A stretch of 8,164 bases of DNA from Bacteroidales bacterium. GTDB taxonomy: Bacteria; Bacteroidota; Bacteroidia; Bacteroidales; DTU049. This document shows positions 5,940 to 8,164 of this stretch, in pieces. Where the stretch lies: contig JASEGF010000088.1 in assembly GCA_030017935.1 (NCBI GenBank), forward strand, positions 1 through 8,164, given 5' to 3'. The notes below the pieces were generated by a model that worked only from the letters and a program-made list of their open reading frames with translations, searched no databases and was not told the origin of the DNA. Within the stretch, counting starts at the first letter, position 1, and each line of letters starts with the position of its first letter. A program made the position numbers and the translations under genes.

Positions 5940-7268
5940 TTAATTAGTAGAAAAGAATACTACTATCTTTTCACTTTGTAGCCTTGCTTTTAGCCAATTA
6001 ATGATCTGTTCTCTTTCCTCTATATTCAACCTCAAACTATCATTTTTTGTACCTAATAGTATTACGGTGACACTATCAATTGAATTATTTGCATCAAATA
6101 CATATGTATCGGCTATAGCACAAGATGTAATGTCACTATTAATGATAACAAGCTCATTAATTAAATTTTTTGCTAATAAAGGTCTAGATGTAATGCTATC
6201 AATTATAGCATTGCGTTTATTTAATTCAGCTTCTAGACCTGATATTTGAATGATAAACTTTTCTTTTTCTTGATATTCTTTTTGATCAATAGCAAACCCC
6301 TGTTTTATTACCACCTCAGCTTTTAAGTCGAAATTTTGCAGTTTGGTAGCTATTAATTCTTTATCTATTTCATCAAGAGTAGTACCACCATATATTAATG
6401 TTATCACTTTCTTTTGAGGATCTATAGAATAATCTAAAAGGTATTTATCATCAACGACTCTGACATTATCAATATATTTTTTACTTTTTTCCATAAATCT
6501 CTCCCGTTGTACTAAACTATTACCAAGAAAAATACTTGGTATTAGAGTTAGGATGATAATTAATGTTACATACCTTTTAATAACTTTTTGACGTGCAGGA
6601 GTTGCATTTTCATGAATGGGGAATTTTAATATTTTTGAAAATATTAAAGATGCTAAAGCTATAAATACTGCATTAATAGTAAAAAGATATAAAGCACCAA
6701 ATAAAAAAGAGATTTGTAAAGTAGCTAAGCCATATCCAGCAGTACATAATGGTGGCATTAAAGCAGTAGCTATTGCTACACCTGGGATAACAGTGCCTTT
6801 TGTTTTTGAACTCATAGCAATAATACCAGCAGTGCCACCGAATAATGCTATCAAAACGTCATAAATACTAGGACTTGTACGAGCTAGTAACTCTGTTTGT
6901 GCTGTTGATATGGGCGTAATGAGAAAATATAATGTAGCTGACAAAAAAGCAGTGATAATAGCAAATAAAAAATTATTTAAAGATTTTTTTAATAATTTTA
7001 TATCATATACTGCAATGCTATAACCAATGCCATTAATAGGACCTAATAATGGAGAGATTAACATAGCACCTATTACTACAGCAGTACTATTCATATTTAA
7101 CCCAACAGAGCAAACCAAAGTAGAACACATTAAAATCCAAAGATTAGTACCTCTGAATTTTACACCTTCTGAAATCTGCTTGTATACAGAATTAGGATCT
7201 TCTAATTGATGAGTTAATTTTAAATTATTTAGAAATTTATAATACCATCTTTTATACTTATTAATCAT
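5940..7268 (-). CDS. DUF389 multi-pass membrane protein of unknown function
   Basis: With the start at 7268 this is a 442-residue protein. After a basic cytoplasmic N terminus (KYKRWYYKF), the DUF389 hallmark appears: GTNLWILM (40-47), then VGLNMNSTAVVIGAMLISPL (55-74) and GPINGIG (76-82). About six to seven hydrophobic segments run to residue 256, including FGGTAGIIAMSS and ATALMPPLCTAGYGLA, the second conserved block. Residues about 260-442 are a soluble tail with a charged, possibly coiled-coil stretch (QKEYQEKEKF to ELNKRN). The biochemical function of DUF389 is not established. An upstream in-frame ATG at 7325 would add 19 residues of Phe-rich low complexity (MFHFFIFHFFIF), but a perfect -7 promoter box lies between that ATG and the one at 7268, so transcripts should begin after it. 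The gene is probably cotranscribed with rlmN 17 bp downstream. The insertion sequence begins about 105 bp upstream. Confidence 0.88.
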   Translation of the reverse strand: MINKYKRWYYKFLNNLKLTHQLEDPNSVYKQISEGVKFRGTNLWILMCSTLVCSVGLNMNSTAVVIGAMLISPLLGPINGIGYSIAVYDIKLLKKSLNNFLFAIITAFLSATLYFLITPISTAQTELLARTSPSIYDVLIALFGGTAGIIAMSSKTKGTVIPGVAIATALMPPLCTAGYGLATLQISFLFGALYLFTINAVFIALASLIFSKILKFPIHENATPARQKVIKRYVTLIIILTLIPSIFLGNSLVQRERFMEKSKKYIDNVRVVDDKYLLDYSIDPQKKVITLIYGGTTLDEIDKELIATKLQNFDLKAEVVIKQGFAIDQKEYQEKEKFIIQISGLEAELNKRNAIIDSITSRPLLAKNLINELVIINSDITSCAIADTYVFDANNSIDSVTVILLGTKNDSLRLNIEEREQIINWLKARLQSEKIVVFFSTN

Positions 7269-7279
7269 AATGTTTTTTA

Positions 7280-7287
7280 CAAAATTA
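7280..7287 (-). promoter_or_regulatory. -7 box for the DUF389-rlmN operon
   Basis: The minus strand reads TAATTTTG, preceded by TG as in the two plus-strand redox promoters. It sits 11 nt before the ATG at 7268. Its place inside the longer reading frame is the main reason for choosing 7268 over 7325 as the start. Confidence 0.6.
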
Positions 7288-7375
7288 CAAAATATAAAAA
7301 AATGAAAAATAAAAAAATGAAACAACTAAATAGACTACAGAAAAAATAATAATAAGGAACTATAATTTAATATAG

Positions 7376-8164
7376 AGGGAGGGTAGGAGAGAAGGATAAA
7401 TGGATTTTGGAAAAAAAATATTTAAATGTTATAGATTAAATATGTTGATGACATCAAAGCACTGTACCGCTCCCACGCCCGCCTATCCGACGCCGCTAAA
7501 TTCAGTATCCTCCCCGTATCTTCTATAATCTTCTCTGCTAAATACTTCCCTCGCACTACAAACCACATTATGTAGTTTGTTAAATATTTCGTTGCCACTC
7601 CACGAAACTTGAAATAAATCCAGCCCACAAAATCTGTTATCTTCTCATTAACAGTTGAAACACTATATATACCATCTTTCATTTTATTTTTGTTAGTAAT
7701 CTCTTTGTGTTTGATGTGTTCTGCATTTACAGTCTTAAAGGCTTTTTTATTGCTGCCACATACCACTGAATCCTTTGATATTCGTGATTTTAGAAAATCA
7801 GCTATGTGTTCAGCTTGCACTCTTTTATCTTCTAATTTTTTGAAAAGTATATTTCCACTTCTATCTGTGGCAGCTAATACTGCTACTTTCGTTGGCTTCC
7901 TATTCTTTAGTTTTTTTAATTCTTTCTTATCACGCTTCTTTTTGCCTTTTTCGGAATAATTCATTAGAAGCTCTTCTAATTCTACTATTCCAAAAAAATT
8001 AACATTTTCTTCAAAAGACTGTAAAGCACACAAAATTCTATGCCGCCAAAAGAAACTTGTTGTGAGACTTATGTGTGCAATTCTAGCGCACTGTCTCAAG
8101 CTCATTCCCGCACTCATACATTTGATATATTCAAGCATTTTGCCCTTTTCATGAACACCATACA
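7376..8164 (-). mobile_element. IS1595/ISXO2-like insertion sequence, 3' part (element runs off the right edge)
   Basis: The element is identified by its transposase. Its transposase-distal end is placed near 7376, where a purine-rich motif (GAGGGAGGGTAGGAGAGAAG) begins 46 bp past the transposase stop. The same kind of motif bounds the decayed relic at 793-1002, supporting this as the terminal repeat. The exact end and target duplication cannot be set because the other end is outside the window. The coding end at 7465-7520 is visibly richer in G and C than neighbouring genes, consistent with acquisition from elsewhere. Confidence 0.7.
7422..8164 (-). CDS. IS1595-family (ISXO2-like) transposase, 5' end outside the window, possibly inactive
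   Basis: The frame is open through the right edge, so the ATG at 8138 is internal; residues YGVHEKGK precede it in frame. Numbered from that ATG, SLRQCARIAHISLTTSFFWRHRIL (13-36) is the helix-turn-helix and WRH hallmark. GIVELEE (50-56) corresponds to the first catalytic block, and FRGVATKYLTNYIMW (178-192) is the family's C-terminal signature. IS1595 transposases normally carry D-D-N/H/E residues. Here the first aspartate (usually VExDE) appears as E55. The second (usually CSDG) appears as CGSN with serine at 129. The third position is plausibly N164. If this alignment is right, the protein keeps an intact frame but lacks its catalytic aspartates. A lysine-rich stretch (64-84) is of the type seen in DNA-binding linkers. 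The assignment to the family is firm; inactivity is inference. Confidence 0.85.
   Translation of the reverse strand, partial: YGVHEKGKMLEYIKCMSAGMSLRQCARIAHISLTTSFFWRHRILCALQSFEENVNFFGIVELEELLMNYSEKGKKKRDKKELKKLKNRKPTKVAVLAATDRSGNILFKKLEDKRVQAEHIADFLKSRISKDSVVCGSNKKAFKTVNAEHIKHKEITNKNKMKDGIYSVSTVNEKITDFVGWIYFKFRGVATKYLTNYIMWFVVRGKYLAEKIIEDTGRILNLAASDRRAWERYSALMSSTYLIYNI

Overview
The window comes from an AT-rich member of the Bacteroidota. The signs are promoter-like TAnnTTTG boxes just upstream of most genes, A-rich translation starts without Shine-Dalgarno sequences, a lipoprotein whose mature end is acidic directly after the lipid-carrying cysteine, and a secreted DUF4369/TlpA-type thioredoxin protein. 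I cannot name the genus. Most of the window is ordinary chromosomal housekeeping sequence, with mobile DNA in two places. I found no RNA genes, CRISPR array, prophage or defence island.

Layout from left to right. Positions 1-746 (minus) hold the first 248 codons of an agmatinase/ureohydrolase-family gene that runs off the left edge. Positions 747-1014 hold what looks like a decayed, internally deleted copy of an IS1595-family element with purine-rich ends. Positions 1015-2065 (minus) are a probable two-gene operon: a DUF2007 protein followed by rsmA/ksgA, the 16S rRNA dimethyltransferase. A perfect 16-bp hairpin terminator separates this pair from a DUF5011 lipoprotein gene (2160-2816, minus). 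An AT-rich divergent intergenic region with a 14-bp palindrome follows. Next come two plus-strand redox genes, a nitroreductase (3022-3597) and a TlpA-like thiol oxidoreductase (3781-4890). Their upstream regions are near-identical over 54 bp, and the two copies lie exactly 759 bp apart.

Positions 4891-7268 (minus) are a second probable operon: a DUF389 membrane protein followed by rlmN, the radical-SAM methyltransferase of 23S rRNA A2503 and tRNA A37. The rlmN stop codon directly abuts the convergent tlpA-like stop codon. The right edge (about 7376-8164, minus) is the 3' part of an IS1595/ISXO2-like insertion sequence whose transposase appears to lack its expected catalytic aspartates.

Two genes act in rRNA modification and ribosome maturation (rsmA, rlmN), one in polyamine or ureohydrolase metabolism, two in redox chemistry, and three are poorly characterised (DUF2007, DUF5011 lipoprotein, DUF389). 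The most notable structural observations are the duplicated promoter module that makes the nitroreductase gene a potentially excisable cassette, the recurring -7 box placed 10-11 nt before start codons (suggesting almost leaderless mRNAs), and the MITE-like relic related to the IS at the other end of the window.
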